Origin: Actinomycetota bacterium
Lineage (GTDB): Bacteria > Actinomycetota > Acidimicrobiia > Acidimicrobiales > Poriferisodalaceae
Direction: 5' to 3'
DNA length: 64,000 nt
Assembly: GCA_014238065.1 (NCBI GenBank)
Contig: JABABU010000021.1
Location: 38,781-102,780, forward strand
Shown here piece by piece: positions 53,290 through 62,190 of this stretch. Every line of letters starts with the position of its first letter. The stretch's first letter is position 1. Under the pieces are notes generated by a model. That model worked only from the letters and a program-made list of their open reading frames with translations. It was not told the DNA's origin and ran no database searches. The position numbers and the translations under genes were made by a program.

Positions 53290-54201
53290 GTGGTGACGAA
53301 ACTTGACCTTGGTCATCTCGACTCGCTCGAAGCAGAGTCGGTGCACATCATGCGCGAAGTCGCGGCCGAGTTCGAGAATCCTGTTCTCCTGTTCTCTGGA
53401 GGCAAGGACTCGGCGGTCGTGTTGCGTATCGCCGAGAAGGCGTTCTGGCCGGCGCGCATCCCGTTTGCGGTGATGCACGTCGACACAGGACACAACTTCG
53501 CAGAAGTCATCGACTATCGCGATCGAAGGATGGCCGAACTTGGCATCGACATCATCGTCGCCTCCGTTCAGGACTCGATCGACCAAGGTCGCGTGGCAGA
53601 GGACAGCGGCCCCCGGGCGTCGCGCAACCGACTGCAGACGACGACGCTCCTCGATGCCATCGAAGAGCACGGGTTCGACGCCGCATTCGGTGGCGCCCGT
53701 CGTGACGAAGAGAAGGCACGTGCAAAGGAGCGCGTCTACAGCTTCCGCGACGACTTCGGTCAGTGGGACCCCAAGAACCAACGCCCGGAACTCTGGTCGC
53801 TGTACAACGGTCGCCACCGCAAGGGCGAACACATACGCGTGTTCCCCATCTCGAACTGGACCGAGATGGACGTGTGGCACTACGTCCAACGCGAACAACT
53901 CGACCTACCGTCGATCTACTACTCGCATCAGCGTGAAGTGTTCACCCGCGACGGCATGCTCATGGCGAACGTCGCTCCGATGGAACCCATGGAAGGAGAA
54001 GTCGTCTCGCTCGAGACGGTTCGCTATCGCACGGTTGGCGACATCACTTGCACCGGTGCGATCGAGTCGACTGCTTCGTCATTGAGCGAGATCATCGACG
54101 AGGTGTCCGCGACCCGAGTGACTGAACGTGGTGAGAGCAGGGCAGACGACAAGCTGGCAGAAGCTGCCATGGAAGACCGCAAGAGAGAGGGCTACTTCTA
54201 G
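53290..54201 (+). CDS. cysD: Sulfate adenylyltransferase subunit 2
   Basis: A 303-residue ATP-sulfurylase small subunit of the PAPS-reductase fold. The PP-loop is VLLFSGGKDSAVVLRIAEKA; GGARRDEEKARAKER and YSFRDDFGQWDPKNQRPELW are signature blocks, and it ends MEDRKREGYF as usual for CysD. With CysN it makes adenosine 5'-phosphosulfate from sulfate and ATP. The reading frame is open further upstream (GTG 53251 possible), but family starts fit 53290. Its TAG stop shares one base with the cysN GTG. Confidence 0.95.
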   Translation: MVTKLDLGHLDSLEAESVHIMREVAAEFENPVLLFSGGKDSAVVLRIAEKAFWPARIPFAVMHVDTGHNFAEVIDYRDRRMAELGIDIIVASVQDSIDQGRVAEDSGPRASRNRLQTTTLLDAIEEHGFDAAFGGARRDEEKARAKERVYSFRDDFGQWDPKNQRPELWSLYNGRHRKGEHIRVFPISNWTEMDVWHYVQREQLDLPSIYYSHQREVFTRDGMLMANVAPMEPMEGEVVSLETVRYRTVGDITCTGAIESTASSLSEIIDEVSATRVTERGESRADDKLAEAAMEDRKREGYF

Positions 54202-55457
54202 TGGAACTCGTCCGATTGGCAACGGTTGGATCGGTTGACGACGGCAAGTCGACTCTCATGGGCCGTCTGCTGTACGACAGCAAGCAGATCTTCGAAGATC
54301 AACTCGAATCCATCGAGAAGACGTCGAAGCAGCGCGGCAACGACTACGTCGACCTGAGCCTTCTCACCGACGGCCTCAGGGCCGAACGTGAACAGGGCAT
54401 CACCATCGATGTCGCGTACCGCTACTTCGCCACACCGCGCCGCAAGTTCGTGATGGCCGACACACCGGGCCATGTTCAGTACACCCGGAACATGGTCACC
54501 GGCGCATCGACTGCCGACGTGGCGCTGATTCTCATCGACGCCCGACATGGGCTCGTCGAGCAGACTCGCCGGCATGCATTCATCAGCACGCTGCTGCGGG
54601 TGCCTCATCTCGTTGTCTGTGTGAACAAGATGGACCTCGTCGACTACGACAAGGGCATCTTCGACAAGATCAAGGACGAGTTTCGTCAGTTCGCGGCCCG
54701 TCTCGATGTCGCCGACCTCCAGTTCATTCCGATCTCGGCACTCGCCGGAGACAACGTCGTAGAACGCTCGATGAACATGAATTGGTACGAGGGAACGTCG
54801 CTTCTCCACTACCTCGAGGAAGTGCACGTTGCATCCGACAGGAATCTCGTGGACGCCCGCTTCCCTGTTCAGTACGTGATCCGTCCGCATCGCGAAGGTC
54901 TCCAGGACTATCGGGGCTATGCCGGAACGGTCGCCGGCGGTGTGTTCCGACCAGGCGACGAGGTGATGGTGCTTCCCTCGGGGTTCACCAGCACTGTTGA
55001 AGCCGTCGAAACCATGGACGGCGAGATGAGCGAGGCGTACGCGCCGATGTCGTGCACGCTCCGTCTGACCGACAACATCGACATCAGCCGCGGTGACATG
55101 ATCTGCCGAACCAGCAACTCTCCGGAGGTTGGCCAGGACATCGACGCGATGGTGTGCTGGATGACCGAGTTGTCGAGCCTCACCCCGCGGACGAAGTTCG
55201 GCATCAAACACACGACCCGGTCCGCTCGCGCCATGGTCACCGAGCTTCGGTACCGCCTCGACATCAACACGCTTCGCCGCGATGAGAACGCTGAGTCGCT
55301 CACCTTGAACGAGATGGGCCGCGTCACATTTCGCACGACGCAGCCGTTGTTCTATGACGAGTACCGCCGCAATCGCACCACAGGGAGCTTCATCCTCATC
55401 GACGAGTCGAACAACAACACTGTCGGTGCGGGGATGATTCTCGGCGCGTCGCGCTGA
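54201..55457 (+). CDS. cysN: Sulfate adenylyltransferase subunit 1 (GTPase)
   Basis: A 418-residue EF-Tu-like GTPase that drives APS formation by CysD. G motifs are [15 protein letters not shown] (P-loop), ADTPGHVQY (DxxG) and [11 protein letters not shown] (NKxD). The effector region [15 protein letters not shown] is intact. Domains 2 and 3 of the beta-barrel type follow to the end, and it stops there without a fused APS-kinase domain. cysC follows as a separate gene two bases later. Start overlaps the cysD stop by one base. Confidence 0.95.
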   Translation: MELVRLATVGSVDDGKSTLMGRLLYDSKQIFEDQLESIEKTSKQRGNDYVDLSLLTDGLRAEREQGITIDVAYRYFATPRRKFVMADTPGHVQYTRNMVTGASTADVALILIDARHGLVEQTRRHAFISTLLRVPHLVVCVNKMDLVDYDKGIFDKIKDEFRQFAARLDVADLQFIPISALAGDNVVERSMNMNWYEGTSLLHYLEEVHVASDRNLVDARFPVQYVIRPHREGLQDYRGYAGTVAGGVFRPGDEVMVLPSGFTSTVEAVETMDGEMSEAYAPMSCTLRLTDNIDISRGDMICRTSNSPEVGQDIDAMVCWMTELSSLTPRTKFGIKHTTRSARAMVTELRYRLDINTLRRDENAESLTLNEMGRVTFRTTQPLFYDEYRRNRTTGSFILIDESNNNTVGAGMILGASR

Positions 55458-55459
55458 CG

Positions 55460-56077
55460 TTGGGCCGAGTTGACGCTGTGTCGAGCCACTCGAGCCCCAA
55501 TGTCATCTGGCACGAGGGTCCCATGTTGCGCGCCGAGCGCTGGGAGAAGACGTCCAATCGCGGTGCCACGATCTGGTTCACGGGACTCAGCGGATCTGGG
55601 AAGTCAACAGTCGCGGTGGCGGTACAGCAGAAGTTGATCGAGATCGGCCGGGTCTCGTACCTGCTCGATGGCGACAATCTGAGAATGGGACTCAACGGCG
55701 ACCTCGGCTTCTCAGCCGAGGATCGCTCCGAGAACATCCGTAGGGTCGGCGAGGTTGCTCGCCTGTTTGCCGATGCGGGGGTGGTTGCGCTCGTGCCGGT
55801 GATCAGTCCTTACCGGGCAGATCGAGACCTGGCGAGGGAGATCCACGTCCGCGCCGGTCTCGACTTTCACGAGGTGTTCGTCGATGCACCTCTCGACGTG
55901 TGCGAGGCCAGAGACCCAAAGGGTCTCTACGTCAAGGCTCGCGCGGGGGAGATCAAGGGATTCACGGGCATAGACGACCCGTACGAATCACCGTTGTCGC
56001 CTGAACTCATCGTCAAGACAGCGGAAACCGCTGTCGAGGATGCAGCTGCCCTGATCCTGGGGTTACTCGCTTCTTGA
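55460..56077 (+). CDS. cysC: Adenylylsulfate kinase
   Basis: A 205-residue APS kinase that phosphorylates APS to PAPS. The Walker A is [17 protein letters not shown]. The APS-binding [28 protein letters not shown] and [14 protein letters not shown] match the family, and [17 protein letters not shown] with [17 protein letters not shown] completes it. TTG 55460 or GTG 55478 could start the protein. Last gene of cysD-cysN-cysC. No PAPS or APS reductase and no sulfotransferase is encoded in this window, so the PAPS consumer lies elsewhere. Confidence 0.95.
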   Translation: MGRVDAVSSHSSPNVIWHEGPMLRAERWEKTSNRGATIWFTGLSGSGKSTVAVAVQQKLIEIGRVSYLLDGDNLRMGLNGDLGFSAEDRSENIRRVGEVARLFADAGVVALVPVISPYRADRDLAREIHVRAGLDFHEVFVDAPLDVCEARDPKGLYVKARAGEIKGFTGIDDPYESPLSPELIVKTAETAVEDAAALILGLLAS

Positions 56078-56121
56078 CCTTCGCCGTGTGTCCATTGGAA
56101 TCCTGTTTCGGGGCGTCGACG

Positions 56122-56204
56122 GTCAGGTTGCGTTGCTGAGGATATTTGACCTGACAGGCGACACATTGCCCATGAGTCTGTAACGTGAGTCCACATTGAT
56201 GTGG
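56122..56204 (+). promoter_or_regulatory. Putative promoter and operator region of the aap operon
   Basis: The 177-bp gap before aapJ holds an inverted repeat GTCAGGT / ACCTGAC (56122-56128, 56149-56155), a -10-like TAACGT at 56181-56186 and a perfect dyad CCACAT-TG-ATGTGG at 56191-56204. The last overlaps the expected transcription start, which would suit repression. No good -35 is seen. Confidence 0.4.
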
Positions 56205-56254
56205 CGAGACCGCAACGGTGCGTTCTCGCGTTCGATTCATTGGAGGGACCCAAT

Positions 56255-57379
56255 ATGGGCAAGCGAAAGATGTGGCAGCTACTTGCCGCACTTCTCACGC
56301 TCGGCATGATTGCCGCAGCATGCGGAGATAGCAGCGGTGATGGAACCACTGGCGATACTGCCGGCGAAGCCACCACCACAACGGTCGAATTGGCGCAGGC
56401 GGACGGAAGCCTGCTCGATACGATCAAGAGCCGTGGAAGCCTCATCTGTGGTGTTTCGGGTAGCGCAACAGCGTTCTCTGAGACCCAGGCTGACGGCACC
56501 ACCACCGGCTTCGATGCCGACTACTGCCGTGCGGTGGCTGCTGCCATCACCGGTAGCGCCGACAACGTGCAGTTCGTGAGCCTCACCGCCAGCCAGCGAT
56601 TCACTTCGCTTGCTGCGGGCGACGTCGACGTGCTGTTCCGTAACACGACATGGACGCAGAGCCGTGACACCGACTTGGGTGGCGACTTCGGTCCGACCAC
56701 GTACTACGACGGTCAGCAGCTCATGGGTCGCGTGAGCGACGGCTTCTCGGCCGCCAGTGGAGTTTCCGACATCGATGGCGCGACGGTTTGCACCTCAGCC
56801 GGTACCACCACCGAGAAGAATGTTGCTGAAGCAGCTTCTCTCGAGGGCGACGGCTTCGGCGGCATCAACCTGACCACCTTCGAAGCGTTCGACGATGCCG
56901 TTGACAGCTTCATCTCAGGTAGCTGTGACATTCTCACCACCGACGGATCGGGTCTCGTCGGCCGCAAGGCCGTGCAGCAGCCCGCCGATCAGGAATGGGT
57001 GATCTTCCCAGCAACGCCGATCTCGAAAGAGCCGCTCGGCCCGATGTACCGCCAGAACGACTCGCTGTTCGCAGACGTCGTCAACTGGACCGTGTACGCC
57101 ACCATCATCGCTGATGAAAAGGGCGTCACCTCGGCGAACATCGGCTCGGTCGACCCGGAAGCTGAGCCTGAGCTCGGCCGCCTCCTCGGCCTCGGCGACG
57201 ACGAGATCCAGACCAAGATGGGCCTCTCGGCCGATGCGTTCCACAACGTCATCAGCCAGGTAGGTAACTACGACGAGATCTACAGCCGGAACCTGAACCC
57301 GGTTGGTCTTGTACGTGACGGTTCGGCGAATGCTCGCTGGACCGAGGGTGGCCTCATCTACGCACCACCAGCACGCTGA
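56255..57379 (+). CDS. aapJ: Polar amino-acid ABC transporter, substrate-binding lipoprotein (AapJ/BztA-like)
   Basis: A 374-residue periplasmic-binding-protein-type lipoprotein: signal with lipobox MIAAAC, a Gly/Thr linker, then the extended type-3 binding fold of the general L-amino-acid group (LDTIKSRGSLICGVSGSATAFS, GFDADYCRAVAAAITG, FRNTTWTQSRDTDLGGDFGP, ILTTDGSGLVGRKAV). It delivers amino acids to AapQ-AapM-AapP. GGAGGG seven bases upstream supports ATG 56255. A stable hairpin follows the gene, allowing more binding protein than permease to be made. Confidence 0.92.
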   Translation: MGKRKMWQLLAALLTLGMIAAACGDSSGDGTTGDTAGEATTTTVELAQADGSLLDTIKSRGSLICGVSGSATAFSETQADGTTTGFDADYCRAVAAAITGSADNVQFVSLTASQRFTSLAAGDVDVLFRNTTWTQSRDTDLGGDFGPTTYYDGQQLMGRVSDGFSAASGVSDIDGATVCTSAGTTTEKNVAEAASLEGDGFGGINLTTFEAFDDAVDSFISGSCDILTTDGSGLVGRKAVQQPADQEWVIFPATPISKEPLGPMYRQNDSLFADVVNWTVYATIIADEKGVTSANIGSVDPEAEPELGRLLGLGDDEIQTKMGLSADAFHNVISQVGNYDEIYSRNLNPVGLVRDGSANARWTEGGLIYAPPAR

Positions 57380-57427
57380 TCGAGGCGTGACCAGGTCCGA
57401 TTCCTAGAATCGGGACTTGACGGACTT

Positions 57428-57456
57428 GTCCCCGGGCGGCGATGCTGCCCGGGGAC
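57428..57456 (+). terminator. Intercistronic hairpin between aapJ and aapQ
   Basis: A perfect 10-bp GC stem (57428-57437 with 57447-57456) with a 9-nt loop lies 49 bases after the aapJ stop. It is likely a partial terminator or an RNA-stabilising stem that raises aapJ expression over the downstream genes. Confidence 0.7.
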
Positions 57457-57502
57457 TTCCATGTCCAGAATCAGATGATTAATTACTTGGGGGATCGATC
57501 GG

Positions 57503-59023
57503 TTGGCGACCACAACGACGCATGAGGCTGTCTCGGCAAGACCACCTTTGTGGCGCGATGCAGCGGTACTGAAATGGGTGAGCCAGATCGGCTTGCTCGT
57601 CGTGGTTGTCGGAACCATGATTTTCCTGGCCCTCCAGGCGGGTGACAATCTTCAGGCCCGCGCCATCCCTACTGGTTTCGACTTCGTCGGTGACTCCGTC
57701 GGCATTCAGTTGAGCGAGGGCATCGACACAAAGCCGGCGACCGGTGGTCGGGCCCTCTGGGTCGGCATGGTCAACACGCTGCGAATCTCTGTAGCCGGAA
57801 TCGTCGTTGCGACGATGCTCGGCGTCGTCATCGGACTGGCACGACTCAGCTCGAACTGGATCGTGTCGAAGATTGCTTCGGTCTACATCGAGACCATGCG
57901 GAACATCCCGCTGTTGGTGCAGATCATCTTCATCTTCGCGGTGATCCAGACGCTGAACGGCCTCGACGAGGACACAGGACCCATCAGTGGGTGGTTCGTC
58001 GTCTCGAACAAAGGCATTTCGATCCCGCGGCTGTTCGGCTTGAACGGTTCGTTCCAATGGTTCGCGTTCATGATCATCGGGTTGGTTGTCGCGTGGTGGG
58101 TGCATCGCAGGCGAGTACAGGAGCAGGACGCGACAGGCGCCGTCACCTACCCGGTGCTCTCGGCTGTCGGTGTGCTTGCCGTGTTCGGCATCATCGGGTT
58201 CTTCGTCCACCCGGTCATGGGCTTCCTCGGACCGGTCTTCGGTGCGATGGCAAACCTCCTCGGCTCGATTTCCGAGTCGCTGCTACAGCTTCTCCTTGCT
58301 CTGGCTGCGCTGCTCCTTGCTGCTCGCCGGATCAGGAACTTCTTGAAGTCGATGAGCAGCGGCGGTGGCCGAGCAAAGCTTGTCGATGACGACTACTTCC
58401 GCATGGTGTTCGCCGGAGTCGGAGCGCTCGCAGCGGTCCTCGTGGTGTTCGCCTGGCCGGGGTTGTCGTCGTGGCTGCTCAACTCGGGCCAGGATCTTTT
58501 CGAGTTGCTCGAGAGCCGCTTCGGCTCGGGGAACGGGGGACGTCCGTTCGACGCCAAGAAGCCGGACCTGAACATCACTCGGTTCGTGAACTACGGGCCC
58601 GCCGGCCTCACGCTCTCGCCGAGCTTTGCGGCTGTGTTCATCGGCGTGGTGCTCTACACTGCGGCCTTCATCGGCGAGAACGTACGGGGTGGCATTCTCG
58701 CCGTTCCGAAGGGCCAGTCAGAGGCAGCCGGGGCGATTGGACTCAGCAGGGGTCAGTCGCTTCGCCACATCATCTTGCCCCAGGCATTCCGCATCATCAT
58801 GCCGCCGATGGGCAACCAGTACCTGAACCTGGCCAAGAACACCTCGTTGGCCATCGCTGTGGGCTACAGCGACCTCGTTCAGGTCGGTACCACGGTCTAC
58901 AACCAGACAGGCAAGACCCTCCCGGTTGTTGCCATCTGGATGCTTTTCTACCTCTCGGTGTCGCTCACGATCTCGGTCATCGTGAACTACATCAACGTTC
59001 GTCTCAAGATCGTGGAGCGCTGA
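57503..59023 (+). CDS. aapQ: Amino-acid ABC permease AapQ/BztB-like, extended
   Basis: A 506-residue inner-membrane permease. The cytoplasmic coupling (EAA) loop is QSEAAGAIGLSRGQSLRHI near residues 412-430, followed by QAFRIIMPPMGNQYLNLA. The N-terminal half contains the large periplasmic insertion typical of AapQ and additional hydrophobic helices (around 185-215, 215-280 and 300-320) beyond the usual count; typical AapQ/BztB proteins are about 400-420 residues. It starts at TTG with GGGGG nine bases upstream. The downstream permease begins one base after its stop. Confidence 0.88.
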   Translation: MATTTTHEAVSARPPLWRDAAVLKWVSQIGLLVVVVGTMIFLALQAGDNLQARAIPTGFDFVGDSVGIQLSEGIDTKPATGGRALWVGMVNTLRISVAGIVVATMLGVVIGLARLSSNWIVSKIASVYIETMRNIPLLVQIIFIFAVIQTLNGLDEDTGPISGWFVVSNKGISIPRLFGLNGSFQWFAFMIIGLVVAWWVHRRRVQEQDATGAVTYPVLSAVGVLAVFGIIGFFVHPVMGFLGPVFGAMANLLGSISESLLQLLLALAALLLAARRIRNFLKSMSSGGGRAKLVDDDYFRMVFAGVGALAAVLVVFAWPGLSSWLLNSGQDLFELLESRFGSGNGGRPFDAKKPDLNITRFVNYGPAGLTLSPSFAAVFIGVVLYTAAFIGENVRGGILAVPKGQSEAAGAIGLSRGQSLRHIILPQAFRIIMPPMGNQYLNLAKNTSLAIAVGYSDLVQVGTTVYNQTGKTLPVVAIWMLFYLSVSLTISVIVNYINVRLKIVER

Positions 59024-59024
59024 C

Positions 59025-60845
59025 ATGGTTTTCACCACAGACAGCACGTTCGCTGAATCAGTTCCGGCCCCGGCGGCACCACCGAAGACCATCAAGCTCC
59101 CGCCACGCGAATGGATCAAGCAAAACCTGTTCTCGACACCGTTCAACTCGGTTCTCACCGTGTTGTTCGGGGCTCTGATCTTCGCTGCATGGAGGGGGCT
59201 CCTGAGCTTTACCTTCTCCCACGAGCGCAGCTGGGACGCAGTGGCCACGAACCTACGGTTGATGTTCACCGCTGCGTATCCTCAGGAGCAGTTCATCCGG
59301 ATCTGGGTGTGCATCGGTTTCATCCTCGGCCTCGCGGCGATCACTGTCGGCGCCTACGCAGTGGCCAGCCGCGTTCGGGTCCATTTCCTGGCCGAACGTA
59401 CGATGGTCTTCGGAGGCGTGATTGGGGTCTCTGGCCTACTCGCACCATTCTCGACCAGCGCGACGGTGTGGTACATCGTCATCGGTTTCGGGTTGCTGCT
59501 GCCCGGTATCGCAGCCAGAACACAGATCGACGAGGAAGCAACGCTGCCCTTGATGGGACTTCTCGGTATCGCGTTCGCGCTTCCGGTCCTGTCGCTCTGG
59601 GTCATTCCATACGGTCACCACGCGCTGCTCGACGGTGAGCTCATCGCTGAGCCAGGCACGGTTGCCAGGTCGAGTTCGGGTCCGTGGACGGTTGTGCTCA
59701 TCATCAGCTACGCCCTCTATCTGCTTGTCGCGAAGGTCATGAACCCAAGTGCACAGGCTCGTCTGAAGCGAGCCGTCGTCGGCATCTGGCTCGTCTCGCC
59801 GCTCTTTCTGGTGTTCATCATTCTCCGCGACCCTGCCTTCGACTACGACCACATCGCCAGCGTCCAGGTTCCGCTCTTCCTCGCCTATGCGATCCTCGGA
59901 GGAGCCCTGCTGTACTGGCTCACGAAGCCTGGTGTCGGTGAGATCGGACGCATTGTGGCGGCGACGGTTCTGCTCGCCGCCATCGGGACGTTTCTGTTCT
60001 CGGCGTTCGGATTTGGCGGCATGCGCCAGATCGTGAGGATTCTCGCTCTCGCCCTCGCCGCGTTCGCGTTGCTGGCGCCGACGTTCTCTGGCGAGCAAGC
60101 GGCGAGACGGCGGTATGTGCGGGTGTGGGTCATCACCGTCCTCGGATTGGTGTGGTTCGTGACTGCGGCGAACTCACCATCGACAGTGGCAACTCTCAGC
60201 GACTGGTTCCCAGGTGGCTTCAGCGTCACGCTGATGGTTGCCACCTTCACGCTCATCTTGTCGTTCCCGCTGGGAGTGGTGCTGGCGTTGGCCAGAACGA
60301 GCAAGATGCCGATCTTCCGCGTGATGTCGACGTTCTACATCGAGATCGTGCGCGGCGTTCCGTTCATCACGGTCCTGGTGTTCTTCGCCATCATGGTGCC
60401 GCTGTTCCTTCCGAGCAACATGGAGATTTCCCAGATTGCGGCGGTCGTCGTTGCCTACTCGCTGTTCTCTGCTGCATACATGGCCGAGAACGTTCGAGGA
60501 GGGCTGCAGTCGATCCAAGCCGGGCAGCACGAGGCAGCAGAAGCTCTCGGCATGACGGGAACACAAAAGACCGTGTTCATAGTGTTGCCGCAGGCGTTGC
60601 GAGCTTCGATCCCGCCCCTCGTCGGCCAAACCATCGGCACGTTCAAAGAAACGTCACTGCTCGCGATCATCGGTGTGTTCGACTTCCTGTTCGTGGCCAG
60701 AACACTGATTCCGACGCAGACGTTCTTCCTCGGCTCGCTGAAGGAAGGCCTGCTGGTCGTCTGTCTGACGTATTGGTTCTTCACGTACAACATGTCGAAG
60801 GCCAGTCAGCGACTCGAGCAGCGCTTGGGAGTAGGTGAACGATGA
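59025..60845 (+). CDS. aapM: Amino-acid ABC permease AapM/BztC-like, with extra N-terminal membrane domain
   Basis: A 606-residue permease, far longer than the roughly 390-430 residues usual for AapM/BztC. The true transport domain lies in the last third (about 395-600): GGFSVTLMVATFTLILSF, YIEIVRGVPFITVLVFF, AYMAENVRGGLQSIQAG and the EAA loop HEAAEALGMTGTQKT. Before it are about eleven hydrophobic helices between residues 38 and 390, which look like a polytopic domain of unknown role. The stop codon overlaps the ATG of a 27-codon frame (ATGA). Confidence 0.87.
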   Translation: MVFTTDSTFAESVPAPAAPPKTIKLPPREWIKQNLFSTPFNSVLTVLFGALIFAAWRGLLSFTFSHERSWDAVATNLRLMFTAAYPQEQFIRIWVCIGFILGLAAITVGAYAVASRVRVHFLAERTMVFGGVIGVSGLLAPFSTSATVWYIVIGFGLLLPGIAARTQIDEEATLPLMGLLGIAFALPVLSLWVIPYGHHALLDGELIAEPGTVARSSSGPWTVVLIISYALYLLVAKVMNPSAQARLKRAVVGIWLVSPLFLVFIILRDPAFDYDHIASVQVPLFLAYAILGGALLYWLTKPGVGEIGRIVAATVLLAAIGTFLFSAFGFGGMRQIVRILALALAAFALLAPTFSGEQAARRRYVRVWVITVLGLVWFVTAANSPSTVATLSDWFPGGFSVTLMVATFTLILSFPLGVVLALARTSKMPIFRVMSTFYIEIVRGVPFITVLVFFAIMVPLFLPSNMEISQIAAVVVAYSLFSAAYMAENVRGGLQSIQAGQHEAAEALGMTGTQKTVFIVLPQALRASIPPLVGQTIGTFKETSLLAIIGVFDFLFVARTLIPTQTFFLGSLKEGLLVVCLTYWFFTYNMSKASQRLEQRLGVGER

Positions 60846-60925
60846 CCACCTCTGTCGGCACTTCGAGCACGTCCTCAACTCAAGAGACCGCAACTTCTGA
60901 TCGCACCGTAAAGGGACAGCAATGA
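60842..60925 (+). CDS. 27-codon micro-ORF coupled between aapM and aapP
   Basis: ATG 60842 overlaps the aapM stop (ATGA), and the TGA at 60923-60925 overlaps the aapP ATG (ATGA). The peptide starts [14 protein letters not shown], is Ser/Thr-rich and hydrophilic, and ends RTVKGQQ. The aapP ribosome site (AAAGGGA) lies inside its last codons, so ribosomes finishing it would expose or hand over to aapP. It may be a coupling device rather than a functional peptide. Confidence 0.45.
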   Translation: MTTSVGTSSTSSTQETATSDRTVKGQQ

Positions 60926-61695
60926 CCGAGACCGCAGGTAATCCAGTACGCGACCTGAGCCAAGCCGCCGACATGATCATGTGTGATGGTGTGAGCAAGT
61001 GGTTCGGTGACTTCCAAGCACTCGATGGCATCACAGCGACCATCAAGGAGCAGGAAGTAGTTGTCGTGCTCGGCCCTTCAGGATCTGGCAAGTCAACCTG
61101 GATTCGATGCATCAACAAGCTCGAGCATCACCAGGAAGGCCAGATCGTCGTTGATGGTGTCGAACTCACGAACGACCTGAGGAACATCGAGATGATCAGG
61201 TCTGAGGTTGGGATGGTGTTCCAGCAGTTCAATCTCTTCCCGCACCTGACGGTGATGGACAACATCACGCTTGCACCGATCTGGGTCCGTAAAAAGCCGC
61301 GTAGCGATGCTGAAGACATGGCCAGAGCTCTGCTCGAACGTGTGGGTATCCCAGAGCAGGCCGAAAAGTTCCCGGGCCAGATGTCGGGTGGTCAGCAGCA
61401 ACGAGTTGCCATTGCCCGTGCCCTGGCGATGGAACCCAAGGTCATGCTGTTCGACGAGCCGACGTCAGCTCTCGACCCCGAGATGATCAAAGAGGTGCTC
61501 GATGTCATGAAGGAGCTCGCACGCTCCGGCATGACGATGATGGTCGTCACCCACGAGATGGGGTTTGCGCGAGAGGTCGCCGACCGAATCATCTTCATGG
61601 AAGAGGGTCAAATCGTCGAAGTCGGTACCCCGGAGCACTTCTTCACCAATCCCACCGAAGATCGCACGAAGCTCTTCCTCTCCCAGATTCTGTAG
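60922..61695 (+). CDS. aapP: Polar amino-acid ABC transporter ATPase
   Basis: A 257-residue ATPase of the PAAT (GlnQ/AapP) group. Walker A is [16 protein letters not shown]-loop [15 protein letters not shown], signature [20 protein letters not shown], Walker [17 protein letters not shown], and the switch His in [10 protein letters not shown]. It powers uptake through AapQ-AapM of amino acids captured by AapJ. It is the last gene of the operon. AAAGGGA about six bases upstream of the ATG is the ribosome site. Confidence 0.95.
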   Translation: MTETAGNPVRDLSQAADMIMCDGVSKWFGDFQALDGITATIKEQEVVVVLGPSGSGKSTWIRCINKLEHHQEGQIVVDGVELTNDLRNIEMIRSEVGMVFQQFNLFPHLTVMDNITLAPIWVRKKPRSDAEDMARALLERVGIPEQAEKFPGQMSGGQQQRVAIARALAMEPKVMLFDEPTSALDPEMIKEVLDVMKELARSGMTMMVVTHEMGFAREVADRIIFMEEGQIVEVGTPEHFFTNPTEDRTKLFLSQIL

Positions 61696-61732
61696 GGCTT
61701 TCGCCTTAGGCGAGACTCACAGGAGGGTCGTG

Positions 61733-62029
61733 TCAGTCCTCTATCGGGGTCGAGCCGAAGGGTTCTTTGGCTTCGACGTAGCATTCGCTGTGGAAGTGCT
61801 CGACGCGGTCCCACTTGTTCTTCACGTACACGTTGCAGATGACCTGCTGCGCACGGATCTTCGCACGGAACTTGATCAGGTCGTCGCAGTGAGCGCAGTA
61901 AGCGCTGTTGCCGGCGTCGATGGTGCGAAGCACCGCGCGGCTGGCCCACTTCGCGGTCTTCGAGGAATTCGTCTTTGTGGACGCTGTTTTCAAAGACGTT
62001 GCCTTTGATGCCGTGTTCTTCGTGGCCAT
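61733..62029 (-). CDS. Small Lys-rich protein with C-terminal zinc-finger-like motif
   Basis: A 98-residue protein. The first 35 residues are a low-complexity Lys/Ala/Ser/Thr tail (SKATSLKTASTKTNSSK), as in nucleic-acid-binding actinobacterial proteins. The rest carries CAHCDDLIKFRAKIRAQQ then VICNVYVKNKWDRVEHF and HSECY, giving CxxC plus a HxxC pair suited to one zinc ion. AGGAG four bases upstream supports ATG 62029. A DNA- or RNA-binding role is inferred. It is convergent with aapP and downstream of ettA on the same strand. Confidence 0.7.
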   Translation of the reverse strand: MATKNTASKATSLKTASTKTNSSKTAKWASRAVLRTIDAGNSAYCAHCDDLIKFRAKIRAQQVICNVYVKNKWDRVEHFHSECYVEAKEPFGSTPIED

Positions 62030-62106
62030 GTCACTCCTGTCGCCTGCGGTGGCGCCTTCTTGAGGTGTCGCAACATAGTTCGAGATCTCACGTAAGTGGG
62101 TGATAG

Positions 62107-62190
62107 TCGCGCACACCGCGCGTGAAACTCGCGCGGTACGCGCGAAAATGCCACTTGACCAGGTCATTTGCGCGCGGTTCGCGCGAAATC
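62107..62190. repeat. Cluster of CGCGCG palindromes
   Basis: Within about 85 bp there are six CGCG-core elements arranged as nested inverted repeats: TCGCGCG-GTA-CGCGCGA (62129-62145), the palindrome TTCGCGCGAA (62178-62187), an imperfect long dyad 62139-62150 with 62165-62176, and TGACC-A-GGTCA (62156-62166) at its centre. It lies between ettA and the zinc-finger gene, so it may hold the promoter/operator of the latter or a terminator of ettA. Confidence 0.6.

Noticed and set aside
61697..61715. Terminator after aapP (TCGCC-TTA-GGCGA)
   Set aside because: The stem is only five pairs and lacks a T-tract; too weak to list as a terminator.
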